A stretch of DNA of 64,000 nt from NCBI RefSeq assembly GCF_900128995.1, contig NZ_FQUE01000010.1, positions 86,177 to 150,176 on the forward strand, in the 5' to 3' direction. This DNA comes from Loktanella atrilutea (GTDB lineage Bacteria > Pseudomonadota > Alphaproteobacteria > Rhodobacterales > Rhodobacteraceae). The notes beneath the pieces are model-generated. The model was not told the origin of the DNA, made no database searches, and saw only the letters and a program-made list of their open reading frames with translations. A program made the translations under genes and the position numbers. Of the stretch, positions 48,466 through 58,170 are shown one piece after another (the stretch's first letter is position 1; each line of letters begins with the position of its first letter).

Positions 48466-50535
48466 TCATTCCTCGGGCGCGTAGTCCTGCGTCAGCACCA
48501 CGACCGACTGCCAGTCCACGGTCAGCGAACCCTCGTGCGTGGCATCGGCCGCCGGATCGTCCGCGCTGGTATCCAGCCGCTGCACCCATTCGCCGTCCGG
48601 CAGGGTGAACTCCGCCGGATCGCCCGCATTGAAGATCATCAGGATATCGCAATCCGACGCCGTGGTGATGCGCTTGGCCAGACAGCGCAACCCGCCGTCG
48701 TGCCAGTCGTCCTCGGTCATCTCGCGCCCTTCGGGATGATGCCAGCGGGTCGCCTTGCCGTCAGACAGGTCCGCATTGCCAAAGTTGGTGTCGACGAAAC
48801 CTTCCAGATCGCGCCGCAGGGCGATGGCCGCGGCGGCGGACCGCGTCAGGCTGTCGTCCGCCTCTTCCCAGTTCAGCCAGGTGATCTCGTTGTCCTGGCA
48901 ATAGGCGTTGTTGTTGCCGTCCTGCGTCTGTCCGAACTCGTCGCCCGCAAGGATCATCGGCACGCCCTGCGCCAGCAGGACAGTGGCCTGCGCCGCCTTC
49001 ACCCGGCGCCGACGCGCCTCCATGATGTCTGCGTCATCCGTCGGCCCTTCGGCGCCAAGGTTGTCGCTGAGGTTGTTGTCGTGGCCGTCGCGACCGTCCT
49101 CGCCGTTTGCCTCGTTGTGCTTGTCGTTGTAGGCGGTGGTATCCCACAGGGTGAACCCGTCGTGCGCCGCGACGAAGTTGATGGACGACGTTGCCGGCCG
49201 GTTGTCGTGGTCGAACTGCACCGGCGATCCCGACAGCCGCTCGCTCAGCGGCCCGGTCATGCTGTCGTCGCGCCGCCAGAACGCGCGGATGTCGTCGCGC
49301 GCCTTGTCGTTCCATTCGCGGAACGGCCAGACGAAGCCGCCGACCTGATAGCCGCCGTCGCCGATGTCCCAGGGTTCCGCGATCAGCTTGACCGCCGACA
49401 GCACCGGGTCCTGCCGGATCGTGGCAAAGAAGTTGCCGCTGCGGTCGAACCCGTCCGAATCCCGCGCCAGCGTGGATGCAAGGTCGAAGCGGAAGCCGTC
49501 CACATGCATGACCTCGACCCAGTAGCGCAGCGAATCCATCACCATCCGCAATACCATCGGATGCTGCACGTTCAGCGTGTTGCCGGTCCCGGTGGTGTCG
49601 TAGACGTGCCGCTTGTCCTCGCCGGTCATGTAGTAGGATTCGTTGTCGATCCCCCGGAACGACAGCGTCGGGCCCATCTCGTTGCCTTCGCAGGTGTGGT
49701 TGTAGACCACGTCGAGGATCACCTCGATTCCCGCCGCGTGGAACCGGTCGATGGCCGTCTTGACCTCCTGGATGTCCCAGCTTTTCAGATAGCCCTGATG
49801 CGGCGCAAAGAACGACAGGGTGTTGTAGCCCCAGTAGTTGCTCAGCCCTTTCTCGATCAGATAGTTGTCGTTGGCGAAGGCGTGGATCGGCAACAGCTCG
49901 ATCGCGGTGACGCCCAGCTTCGTCAGATGTTCCAGCACCGGGTCGGCCGACAGGCCGGCAAAGGTGCCGCGGTCCGCCTGCACGATGCCCGGGTGGCGCA
50001 TGGTCAGGCCCTTGACGTGCGCTTCGTAGATCACGGTCTGATCCCAGCGGGTGCGCAGCGCGTCCGACCGGTCCCAGGCATAGGAATCGTCCACCACCAC
50101 GCCTTTGGGCATGAAGGCCGCGCTGTCGCGCTCGTCGAACGTCAGGTCGTCTTCGCCCACCTTGTAGCCGAACAGGGAATCGTCCCACTGGATGTTGCCC
50201 ATCAGCGCCCGCGCATAGGGGTCCAGCAGCAGCTTGTTGGGGTTGTAGCGATGGCCCTTCTTCGGCGCATAGGGGCCGTGGACGCGGTAGCCGTAACGCT
50301 GCCCGACCCCGACGCCGGGGATGAAACCGTGCCAGACGCCGCCTTCCATGCAGGGCAGGGTGATGCGCGCGGTCTCGTGCTGGCCGCCTTCGTCGAACAG
50401 GCACAGTTCCACCTTGTCGGCGCTGTTGGAAAACAGGGCAAAGTTCGTGCCGCCGTCGCGGGGATCGGCCCCCAGCTTGTCGGGGCGTGCCAGCGAAAGG
50501 TCGAACGTCACATCGACCGGCGTTTGGTCCGTCAT
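48466..50535 (-). CDS. glgX: Glycogen debranching enzyme
   Basis: GlgX hydrolyses alpha-1,6 branches, supplying linear maltodextrins for TreY/TreZ. The 689-residue protein has an N-terminal CBM48 domain and a GH13_11 catalytic domain with Asp in DGFRFDLAST, Glu in LIAEPWD, and Asp in VAAHDGFTLWD. It follows treZ-treY on the same strand but after a 134-base gap with its own promoter-like site. Confidence 0.94.
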   Translation of the reverse strand: MTDQTPVDVTFDLSLARPDKLGADPRDGGTNFALFSNSADKVELCLFDEGGQHETARITLPCMEGGVWHGFIPGVGVGQRYGYRVHGPYAPKKGHRYNPNKLLLDPYARALMGNIQWDDSLFGYKVGEDDLTFDERDSAAFMPKGVVVDDSYAWDRSDALRTRWDQTVIYEAHVKGLTMRHPGIVQADRGTFAGLSADPVLEHLTKLGVTAIELLPIHAFANDNYLIEKGLSNYWGYNTLSFFAPHQGYLKSWDIQEVKTAIDRFHAAGIEVILDVVYNHTCEGNEMGPTLSFRGIDNESYYMTGEDKRHVYDTTGTGNTLNVQHPMVLRMVMDSLRYWVEVMHVDGFRFDLASTLARDSDGFDRSGNFFATIRQDPVLSAVKLIAEPWDIGDGGYQVGGFVWPFREWNDKARDDIRAFWRRDDSMTGPLSERLSGSPVQFDHDNRPATSSINFVAAHDGFTLWDTTAYNDKHNEANGEDGRDGHDNNLSDNLGAEGPTDDADIMEARRRRVKAAQATVLLAQGVPMILAGDEFGQTQDGNNNAYCQDNEITWLNWEEADDSLTRSAAAAIALRRDLEGFVDTNFGNADLSDGKATRWHHPEGREMTEDDWHDGGLRCLAKRITTASDCDILMIFNAGDPAEFTLPDGEWVQRLDTSADDPAADATHEGSLTVDWQSVVVLTQDYAPEE

Positions 50536-50608
50536 GGTCTATAATCCTTCAAGCGACACGGTGGTCGCGCATTGGGGCATCCGTAACGGGCGCCCGTTTA
50601 CCTCGGTC

Positions 50609-50633
50609 AACGCTGCGCCGCGGCGGCTGTTCC
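50609..50633 (-). promoter_or_regulatory. GGAAC-N16-CGTT promoter-like site before glgX
   Basis: This is an exact match to the alphaproteobacterial general-stress (EcfG) consensus on the minus strand. The predicted start is about 67 bases before the glgX ATG. Confidence 0.6.
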
Positions 50634-50669
50634 GGTCGCACCGGGCATTCCGTTGACGCCCATTGCCGT

Positions 50670-52895
50670 TCAGCCCGTCCTGCCCGGTTTTGCGGCAGGC
50701 GCGGCACTGTCGTCCCACGTGACGACCGGATCGTCACCGGTGTCGCAACGCAGCGTCAGCCGGCGGTTTCCGTCGTCCCGCGTCAGCGCCACCGCACCGC
50801 CCGCGTCACGCGCGATCGTGCAGCCGGCGGTATCGAAGAACGCAGGGTCCGCAGATCGCAGCAGCAGCAGATCCCGCGACAGCCGCGCCTTGTCGCCCGC
50901 GAAACCACCCGCCTCCGTCAGGTGCATCAGCGCATCCAGATCGACCGGGCGCCGGTTGTCGGGGTCGGTCAGCGCAAAGTGCGGCCCGAGGCAGCCGCGA
51001 TAGATGTCCGGCACGCCGGTCATCGCGATCTTCAGCGCGGTCTGCACCAGCGACAGCCGCTGTCCCAACGCGATCAGCCGGTCCAGTGCCGCCGGTGCCG
51101 TGTCGCGCCACTGCGCCGTCAGGTGGGGGATCAGGTTCAGCACCCGCGCCTCCGCCGCCTCGTCCGGATGGGTCCAGTTGGTGACGCGCTTGGCCTCGCG
51201 CATCGCCTTGGTCATGTGATCCCGCAACCGCGTGTCCAGATCGTCCTCGCCCCAGATCGCAAGCGCGCTTTGCACCATGTACCACCGCGTGTTCGGCCGC
51301 ACGGCGTCCGCGCCCTTCAGCGTCGCCACCCCATCGACCAGCGCGATCAGGTCCGCGGGCAGCCGGGAACAGGCCACCAGCCGCATCCGCGCATCCTCGG
51401 ACCGCTTGGTATCGTGGGAAGAGGTCAGCGTGATCGCCATTGGCAACCGGTCCGCCAGCCAGTCGTTCATGGCGTCGTCGATGATCGTCACGTCGTCCGG
51501 ATCGGCCCCCACCTCGTTCGCGGCGATATAGGCGTTCCAGCGGAACCCGGCGGTATCCTCGTGCGATTTCGCCAGCAGCGCGCCGGTCACCTGCTGGAAG
51601 CGCACCTGCAGCCGTGCGGCTTCGGGCGTCTGGGGCGACAGGATGCAGTCGGTCAGCAGCCGAACGACATGATCGCTGCGCAGTCCCTCCGCGGCCTCGT
51701 CCGCCACCCGGTGCATCAGCGCCACGTCGTCCTCGCGGTTGTCTGCCCCTGCCAGATAGGTGCGATAGCGTGGAAACGCGACCAGCAGCGCCACGACAGC
51801 CTCGCGCAGCGCCTCCTGCCCCTGCTCGTCGCCAGCGGCGACCGCCGCCGCGTCCGCCAGCACGATCATCTGTTGCAGCTCCGCCGCCAGATCCTGCCGG
51901 ATCACCTCGTTCTTGGCGGCGATCAGCGCCTTGTGAAAGCTGCCGCTGCGCCCGGTCTGTTCCTGCCACGCCGCCATCAGCCGCGCGTGACCGTCCGCAT
52001 CCGTCAGCAGCCGCGCGATCTGGCGCGCCGCCTCGTAACCCGTGGTGCCCGCCAGCCCCCAGTCCGGCAATGCCTCGTCGCCGGTCAGGATCTTCTCGAC
52101 CCAGATCGGCGTGTCCGGCAGACGCGCCTTCAGCGTCTCCAGATAGGCGGCGGGATCTGCCAGCCCGTCGATGTGATCCAGCCGCAGACCCTGCACAAGG
52201 CCACCGTCCACAAGGTCAAAGACCTTGCGGTGCATGTCCTCGAACACCGCGTCATCCTCCACCCGCATCCCGATCAGTCCGGTCACGTTGAAAAAGCGCC
52301 GGTGCGTGATGCTGTCACGCTCACGCTGCCACGGCACCAGCCGCCAGACCTGCGCATCGTGCAGCGCGCCCATGTCGGTCTCGTCGCCGACCGTCGCCGG
52401 GTCCAGCGGCACCGCCAGATCGCCGACGCACAGCACCGGCCCGTCGGCGGCCCGGTCGAGCGTGACCTCCCCCCGCTCCACCAGCGCGTCGAAACCGTCG
52501 GTCAGAAAGGGCAGCATCAGCCGCTCCGACCAGTCGATGTCGAAGTGCGGCGCAAAGGCGCTGTCGGTCCCGTGCCGCAGCAGATCGCGCAGCCACGGAT
52601 TTTCCAGCGAGAACGCCGTGTGGTTCGGCACGATGTCGAGGACGATGCCGATCCCCGCCGCCTGCGCCGCCTGCGCCAATGCGGCAAAGCCCGCATCGCC
52701 GCCCAGATCCGCCTCGATCGCGTTCGGGTCGATCACGTCGTAGCCGTGCGTCGATCCCGCCTGCGCCGCAAAGATCGGCGACAGGTACAGGTGGCTGATC
52801 CCGTTCGCGGCCAGATGCGGCAGGTAGTCCTGCGCCGTGGCAAAGGTGACACCTTCGCGCAGTTGCAGGCGGTAGGTGGCAGTCAGTGAAATCAT
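50670..52895 (-). CDS. treY: Maltooligosyltrehalose synthase
   Basis: TreY isomerises the reducing end of maltodextrins to a trehalose unit. The roughly 741-residue GH13 protein shows SPIFAAQAGSTHGYDVIDPNAI, nucleophile Asp in LRLDHIDGLADP, Glu in IWVEKIL, and Asp in SSHDTKRSEDARMR. The ATG at 52895 overlaps the treZ stop by four bases; an ATG 15 bases upstream is an alternative. Confidence 0.94.
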   Translation of the reverse strand: MISLTATYRLQLREGVTFATAQDYLPHLAANGISHLYLSPIFAAQAGSTHGYDVIDPNAIEADLGGDAGFAALAQAAQAAGIGIVLDIVPNHTAFSLENPWLRDLLRHGTDSAFAPHFDIDWSERLMLPFLTDGFDALVERGEVTLDRAADGPVLCVGDLAVPLDPATVGDETDMGALHDAQVWRLVPWQRERDSITHRRFFNVTGLIGMRVEDDAVFEDMHRKVFDLVDGGLVQGLRLDHIDGLADPAAYLETLKARLPDTPIWVEKILTGDEALPDWGLAGTTGYEAARQIARLLTDADGHARLMAAWQEQTGRSGSFHKALIAAKNEVIRQDLAAELQQMIVLADAAAVAAGDEQGQEALREAVVALLVAFPRYRTYLAGADNREDDVALMHRVADEAAEGLRSDHVVRLLTDCILSPQTPEAARLQVRFQQVTGALLAKSHEDTAGFRWNAYIAANEVGADPDDVTIIDDAMNDWLADRLPMAITLTSSHDTKRSEDARMRLVACSRLPADLIALVDGVATLKGADAVRPNTRWYMVQSALAIWGEDDLDTRLRDHMTKAMREAKRVTNWTHPDEAAEARVLNLIPHLTAQWRDTAPAALDRLIALGQRLSLVQTALKIAMTGVPDIYRGCLGPHFALTDPDNRRPVDLDALMHLTEAGGFAGDKARLSRDLLLLRSADPAFFDTAGCTIARDAGGAVALTRDDGNRRLTLRCDTGDDPVVTWDDSAAPAAKPGRTG

Positions 52896-54616
52896 CTTGT
52901 CTCTATCCATGTGCAGAATGCAAAATTATCCTCGGGCGCGCCCAGTCGCAGCCCGGTCGCGTCGCCGCCCCACAGATCCGGCGGCACGGCCTGACCCAGT
53001 TGCACGACGCAGTTCAGGTCGCCGGTCTCAAAGCGCCAACAGACCCGCAGCGCCCTGGGCCCGATGATCCAGACGTCGGCCCCGGTCTGGCCGCTGTGCA
53101 GCAGCGGCACGACATGGCTGCGGCGCCAGTCCAGCAGCCGTCGGGTCAGCGCCCGCCAGTCGTCCGCATCGTCTGGCGGCGTGTCATAGGGGCGCGCGTC
53201 CGTGAAGGTCGACAGCGCCATTGGATCGGGCAGGTCGCCGCCAAAGCCGCCGAAGGCGCTGAACTCCTCCAGCCGCCCCTTGCGGACGATATCCGCCAGA
53301 TCGCCCTCGAAATCGCAGAAGAACGGGAACGGCGTGCGCGCGCCGATCTCTTCGCCCTGAAACAGCATCGGCACGAAGGGCGCGGTCAGCAGCAGCCCGT
53401 GGGCCACGCGCATCGCCTCCGGTCCCGCCAGCGCGATCAGCCGTTCGCCAAGCGCGCGGTTGCCGATCTGATCGTGCGTCTGATTGGCGTTGACGAAGGC
53501 CTCGGGCGGCAGGTGCCCGCTCGGCGCGCCGCGTGTGTCGGCCCGGTCGTTGCGCGGCGTCCCCTGCGCCACGTGACCTTCGGTCAGCGCGACCGCCAGA
53601 TCGGCCATCGGATCGACGGCGAAGGGCGCGTAATAGCCCTCGTCCTCGCCCGTCAGCAGGCAGTGCAGGCTGTGGTGATAATCGTCGTTCCACTGCGCGT
53701 CCGTCACACCGTCGTCGCGATGGTCCGGCAGGTTGCGCTCGTCTTCGGCGATCAGGTGCAGGGGGCGGTGCAGGTCCAGTGCCCGCAGCCGCTGCGACAG
53801 GGCCTTCAGGAATTCCGGGGTCGAGGGGTCCTGCAACTGGTGCACCGCATCCAGCCGCAGGCCGTCCACGCCGAACTCCGCGATCCACATGATCGCGTTC
53901 GCGATGAAGAACTCCCGCACCGGTCCTTGCGTGAAATCGATCGCGGGGCCCCAAGGGGTCGTGCGGTTGGCGTCGAAGAACGCGGGGGTGACGCCGCCCA
54001 GATAGGCCCCCTCCGGCCCGAAGTGGTTGTAGACGACGTCGAGGATCACCGACATCCCCAGCCCGTGCGCCGCCGTGACGAAATCCGCGAAATCGCCGGG
54101 CGTGCCATAGGCCGGATGCACCGCGTGGGGCAGCACGCCGTCGTAGCCCCAGCCGCGGTTTCCCGCGAACTGCGCGATCGGCATGACCTCGACGGTGTTG
54201 ATGCCAAGGGCCACCAGATCCGGCAGGCGGCGCGCGGCGGCGGCAAAGGTGCCTTCGGTCGTGAAGGTGCCGATGTGGATCTCGCTGATGACCGCCTCGC
54301 ACCAGGGCCGGCCGGTCCAGCCGTCCTGCACCCGGCGCGGCAACGTCAGCAGCGACGGCCCGTGGACCGTGTCCCGCTGCCGGCGAGAGGCGGGGTCGGG
54401 CAGGGTCTGCCCGTCGATGGCAAGGCGATAGGGCGTGTCCGCCTCCGCCGCGATCTCTGCCCGGAACGTGCCGTCGGCACCCTTCGCCATCGCCTGTGGC
54501 GCACCATCGCCGACGATGACCGCGGCCTCTGTCGCATCCGGCGACCAGATCGCGACGGACCAGCGACCATCCCCGACGGGGCGCGCGCCCCAGTGTTGCG
54601 GCGCCTCTGCCTCCAT
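52892..54616 (-). CDS. treZ: Malto-oligosyltrehalose trehalohydrolase
   Basis: TreZ releases trehalose from the product of TreY. The 574-residue enzyme has an N-terminal CBM48-like domain and a GH13_10 catalytic domain: GLRLDAVHQLQDPS (Asp), LIAEDERN (Glu), NANQTHDQIGNRA (Asp). The start at 54616 (MEAEAPQHWGARPVG) is chosen from domain boundaries and from the promoter 34 bases upstream; the frame is open further upstream. It is the first gene of treZ-treY. Confidence 0.93.
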   Translation of the reverse strand: MEAEAPQHWGARPVGDGRWSVAIWSPDATEAAVIVGDGAPQAMAKGADGTFRAEIAAEADTPYRLAIDGQTLPDPASRRQRDTVHGPSLLTLPRRVQDGWTGRPWCEAVISEIHIGTFTTEGTFAAAARRLPDLVALGINTVEVMPIAQFAGNRGWGYDGVLPHAVHPAYGTPGDFADFVTAAHGLGMSVILDVVYNHFGPEGAYLGGVTPAFFDANRTTPWGPAIDFTQGPVREFFIANAIMWIAEFGVDGLRLDAVHQLQDPSTPEFLKALSQRLRALDLHRPLHLIAEDERNLPDHRDDGVTDAQWNDDYHHSLHCLLTGEDEGYYAPFAVDPMADLAVALTEGHVAQGTPRNDRADTRGAPSGHLPPEAFVNANQTHDQIGNRALGERLIALAGPEAMRVAHGLLLTAPFVPMLFQGEEIGARTPFPFFCDFEGDLADIVRKGRLEEFSAFGGFGGDLPDPMALSTFTDARPYDTPPDDADDWRALTRRLLDWRRSHVVPLLHSGQTGADVWIIGPRALRVCWRFETGDLNCVVQLGQAVPPDLWGGDATGLRLGAPEDNFAFCTWIETR

Positions 54617-54649
54617 CGTCGTCGACTCCCATTGGCCTGTTCGCAAATC

Positions 54650-54675
54650 AACGCGACATTGTATGCGGCGGTTCC
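54650..54675 (-). promoter_or_regulatory. GGAAC-N17-CGTT promoter-like site before treZ
   Basis: This is an exact EcfG-type consensus on the minus strand, ending 33 bases before the treZ ATG, leaving a leader of roughly 27 bases. Confidence 0.65.
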
Positions 54676-54761
54676 GTCGACGCAGGCCCGCTGCGACGAT
54701 GAAAGCCTTTGTCCCGCGGAAAACACGGTCTAGGTTGCGGCAGATCAGCAAGGGGCCTCAG

Positions 54762-56282
54762 GTGACGGACGAAACGACGCCGCGGACACGCAGCAGTGCG
54801 GCGACATGGGTCGGTTTTGCCGCCATGTGTCTCGGCATGTTCATGGCGATCCTCGACGTGCAGATCGTCGCCACGTCCTTGCCCGACATCCAGTCCGCGC
54901 TCGGCATCGCCCCCGACGCGATGAGCTGGGTGCAGACCGCCTACCTTATCGCAGAGGTCATCGCGATCCCGCTCACGGGCCTGTTGATGCGCGCCCTGTC
55001 GATGCGCTGGCTCTTTGTCATCGCGACAGGCGTCTTCACCGCGGCCTCCGTCGGCTGCGCCGCGTCGCAGGGCTTCAACAGCCTGATCGCATGGCGCGTG
55101 CTGCAGGGCTTCGCCGGCGGCACGCTGATCCCCGCCGTCTTCGCCGCCGTCTTCCTGCTGTTCCCCCTGCGGCAGCAGGCCTTCGCCACCACGCTCGCGG
55201 GCGTCGTCGCGGTGCTGGCCCCGACCGTCGGCCCCATCGTCGGCGGCTGGATCACCTCGACCTACTCGTGGCACTGGCTCTTCCTCGTGAATGTCGTACC
55301 CGGCATCGTCGCCGTGGCGCTGGCCGCAGGACTGGTGCCCGCCACCGCGGCCAACCTGAAAGAGGTCCGCCGCGTCGACTGGCTCTCGCTCGCCTTCATG
55401 GCGCTGGCCCTCGCCACGCTGGAAATCGCGCTGAAAGAGGCGCCGACGCGGGGCTGGCTCTCGCCCCTCGTCATCGGCCTCTTCGCCGTGGCGGTGGCCA
55501 GCGGAAGCGCCTTCGTCCGCCGCAGCCTGACCCACGCTGCCCCCATCGTGGCCCTGCGCAGCTTTGCCGACCGGCGCTTCACCATCGCCTGCATCCTGTC
55601 CTTCGTCCTCGGCATCGGCCTCTTCGGCTCCACCTACCTCATGCCGGTCTTCCTCGCCTTCGTCCGCGACCATTCGGCGCTGGAAATCGGGACGATCATG
55701 CTCGTCACCGGTGTGGCGCAACTCGTCGTCGCCCCCATCGCCGTCCTCGCGGAAAAGCGGGTCCCCGCCCGCATCCTCACCGCCGCCGGCTTCGCCTTCT
55801 TTGCCGTGGGCCTCGGCATGAGCGTGTTCCAGACCCCGCGCACCGACTATGATCAGATGTTCTGGCCGCAGGTCGTCCGCGGCCTCGCCATCATGTTCTG
55901 CCTGCTGCCGCCCACCCGCATGGCGCTGGGCCACCTGACCGAGGCAGAGGTGCCGGACGCCAGCGGCGTCTTCAATCTGATGCGCAACCTCGGAGGCGCC
56001 ATCGGCCTCGCCCTGATCGACACCGTGATCTACGCCCGCGGCCCCGGCCACGCCGCCGACCTGACCGCGCGGCTGGCGGCGGGCGACGCCGACGCCGCGA
56101 CCTTCATCGGCATCCCGCCCGCCCTGCTGACGGGCGGCGCGCCCACACCTGCGCAGCAAGCCTACCTCGCGCCGCTCATGGAAAAGGCCGCCACGACGCT
56201 GGCGATCAACGACGCATGGCTGATGATGGCTGCCCTGACCGCAGCGGCGCTCCTGTGCATCCCCTTCGCCCGCCAGCGCTAG
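54762..56282 (+). CDS. DHA2-family MFS multidrug exporter
   Basis: This 506-residue inner-membrane protein has about 14 helices and resembles EmrB. Motif A-like region LTGLLMRALSMRW and antiporter motif C (APTVGPIVGGWIT) are visible. It begins with GTG at 54762, six bases after AAGGGG. Drug or metabolite efflux driven by protons is expected; the substrate cannot be read from sequence. No EmrA partner is adjacent. Confidence 0.88.
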   Translation: MTDETTPRTRSSAATWVGFAAMCLGMFMAILDVQIVATSLPDIQSALGIAPDAMSWVQTAYLIAEVIAIPLTGLLMRALSMRWLFVIATGVFTAASVGCAASQGFNSLIAWRVLQGFAGGTLIPAVFAAVFLLFPLRQQAFATTLAGVVAVLAPTVGPIVGGWITSTYSWHWLFLVNVVPGIVAVALAAGLVPATAANLKEVRRVDWLSLAFMALALATLEIALKEAPTRGWLSPLVIGLFAVAVASGSAFVRRSLTHAAPIVALRSFADRRFTIACILSFVLGIGLFGSTYLMPVFLAFVRDHSALEIGTIMLVTGVAQLVVAPIAVLAEKRVPARILTAAGFAFFAVGLGMSVFQTPRTDYDQMFWPQVVRGLAIMFCLLPPTRMALGHLTEAEVPDASGVFNLMRNLGGAIGLALIDTVIYARGPGHAADLTARLAAGDADAATFIGIPPALLTGGAPTPAQQAYLAPLMEKAATTLAINDAWLMMAALTAAALLCIPFARQR

Positions 56283-56286
56283 GCCG

Positions 56287-56955
56287 ATGCTGATCGTCAC
56301 CCACGCCACCCTGCGCAACCCCGCCGTCCTCGCCGTCAAGCAACTGCCGCGCAAGTTCTTCGGCCGCGTCACCCCGTGGCCGCGCCGCGCCGGCCTGAAA
56401 CACCTCGCCCGCATCGCCATCGAGTTCCAGGGCATCCGTTACATGCTGGCCCTCCTGCCGCTCCTGATCATCGGCATCGTCTGGACAGAGGCCGCGCTGC
56501 CCCTCGCGCAGGCCCCCCTGCTGATGATCATCCTGATCTACGTGGTCGAGATGCGCGTCATCCGCGTGCCCGCCAAACGCCGCGCCGGCCTCATGGACCC
56601 CGCCGCCGCCGACCGCGGCCTCGACCTGTTGCGCGCACAGGCCCGCGCCGCCCTGACCCGGATCGCGGCTCTGCGCGGTCTGCGCGCGGGCCAGCTGCAC
56701 CTCGTCATCGAACAATCCGACCTGCGCGGCCTGCCGCCGCTCACCTATGTCTCGGTCCAGTCCGACGACGGCCCGCAGGTCCTCGACCTGACCGAAGCAG
56801 AGCGCGCGATCCTGCAGGACACCCTCTTCAAGGGCGACATGACCGAGCGCCTGCTGCACCGCATCAACGCCAGCCAGAACGTCTTCCTGCGGGACATCAC
56901 CCTCGACGCCCGCGGCGTTTCGGCCCACGCGAGGCTCGCCGCCGCCCTAGCGTGA
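56287..56955 (+). CDS. Uncharacterised protein with central membrane hairpin
   Basis: This 222-residue protein of unknown family has a basic N-terminus (KQLPRKFFGRVTPWPRRAGLKH) and two adjacent hydrophobic segments (about residues 52-90: YMLALLPLLIIGIVWTEA, LPLAQAPLLMIILIYVVEM). A soluble C-terminal domain of about 130 residues follows. It starts four bases after the exporter stop, so the two are probably co-transcribed. Its 3' end overlaps the convergent VWA gene by nine bases. Confidence 0.65.
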   Translation: MLIVTHATLRNPAVLAVKQLPRKFFGRVTPWPRRAGLKHLARIAIEFQGIRYMLALLPLLIIGIVWTEAALPLAQAPLLMIILIYVVEMRVIRVPAKRRAGLMDPAAADRGLDLLRAQARAALTRIAALRGLRAGQLHLVIEQSDLRGLPPLTYVSVQSDDGPQVLDLTEAERAILQDTLFKGDMTERLLHRINASQNVFLRDITLDARGVSAHARLAAALA

Positions 56956-58170
56956 CAGGTCGACCAGCCGGCCGAAGGGCGCCGCGACCCCCGCGGCATC
57001 CGGCACCGCCCAGATCACCGGGAAACGCGGGGCAGGGCCGGCAGGCCCGTCCAGATCGGTCAGCACGACCAGCGCGCTCGCCCCCAGCCGCGCCGCATGG
57101 GCCACCACCGGCGCGAAATCCGTGCCGCCGCCGCGCGGCATCTCGGGCAGCACCGGCCGGCTCTCGGTCGGCGCCAGCCGCGCGACGTGGCGCAGCCCGT
57201 CGTCGAAGACCGCCACATGCAGCTCCACCGCCATCCGCCGGGCGATGCCCGTCACCTCTGCCCAGAACAGCCCCAACCGCACGTCGTCGATGCTGCCAGA
57301 GGCATCGAGCCCCACAACCACCCGCGCCACATCGGTCTGCGACCTGTAACCGGCCTCGAACCCCGGCACCGGTGTCCCAGCCCGCTCCGCCTGCGCCGCC
57401 GCCGCGATCCAGCGCCGCGCGGGCCTTTGGGACGAGGGGCGCCGCTCCGGCATCACCGCTCGCGTCAGCAACCGCCGCAGGATCACGTTCCACGGCGTCT
57501 GCGGTTCCGGCAGATCCGCCAGCCGGTGCAGCGCCGCGCCCACACCGCGCCCGGCGGCGCGCCCCGCCTCCACCGCCCGGCTCAGGTGCTGCTGCCAGCG
57601 CGCGGCTTCCTCCGCCGCGCCACCGCCGCCCGTCGCGTCGCCGGGGTCCACATCCGGCACGAACCGCTGGCGCTCCGCGTAGTCCTCCACCGCCGCCCCG
57701 CGATCCCCCTCATCGCCCCCTCGTGGCAACAAGGCGAAGTAAAGCCGCTCCACATCCCACTCCGCCAACCCGCCCTCGGCCTGACCCAACCCCTCTCGCA
57801 AAAGCCCCTCCAGCGTCACCGCAGGCCGCGGCAACGCGTGATCCGCCGCCAGCAGCACCGTGTTCACCAGCGCATCGGCGGCGAGGTTGAACAGGTCCGG
57901 CCGGAATGCGTCCCCGTGCCGCGCCTGCAGATCGCCCATCCGCGCCGAATGGCGCAGCGCGACATGCAGCACGTGATGCGCCGCCAGTCCGATCTGCACA
58001 TGCCGGGGCAGGGCTTCGAAGTCGGGGCCATAGGTGATGACCGTCCCCGCCGTGCCCGTCGTCGCCCCGTCGCGATGATCGCACCACAGCGCCAGCGCGG
58101 CCAGCGCCGGGTCCGCCTCGGCCAGATCGACCAGCGCGGGCCGGGCGCGGGCGGAATGCCGCCCGCTCAC
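56947..58170 (-). CDS. VWA-domain protein (DUF2201-like), MoxR partner
   Basis: This 407-residue protein has an N-terminal predicted metallopeptidase-like domain, a Gly/Ala-rich linker, and a C-terminal VWA-like domain with DASGS at residues 289-293. The zinc motif expected in DUF2201 proteins (HExxH) reads H65-H66-V-L-H69, so the catalytic Glu is absent. It overlaps the MoxR ATPase stop by four bases, the usual chaperone-like pairing. Confidence 0.8.
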   Translation of the reverse strand: MSGRHSARARPALVDLAEADPALAALALWCDHRDGATTGTAGTVITYGPDFEALPRHVQIGLAAHHVLHVALRHSARMGDLQARHGDAFRPDLFNLAADALVNTVLLAADHALPRPAVTLEGLLREGLGQAEGGLAEWDVERLYFALLPRGGDEGDRGAAVEDYAERQRFVPDVDPGDATGGGGAAEEAARWQQHLSRAVEAGRAAGRGVGAALHRLADLPEPQTPWNVILRRLLTRAVMPERRPSSQRPARRWIAAAAQAERAGTPVPGFEAGYRSQTDVARVVVGLDASGSIDDVRLGLFWAEVTGIARRMAVELHVAVFDDGLRHVARLAPTESRPVLPEMPRGGGTDFAPVVAHAARLGASALVVLTDLDGPAGPAPRFPVIWAVPDAAGVAAPFGRLVDLSR

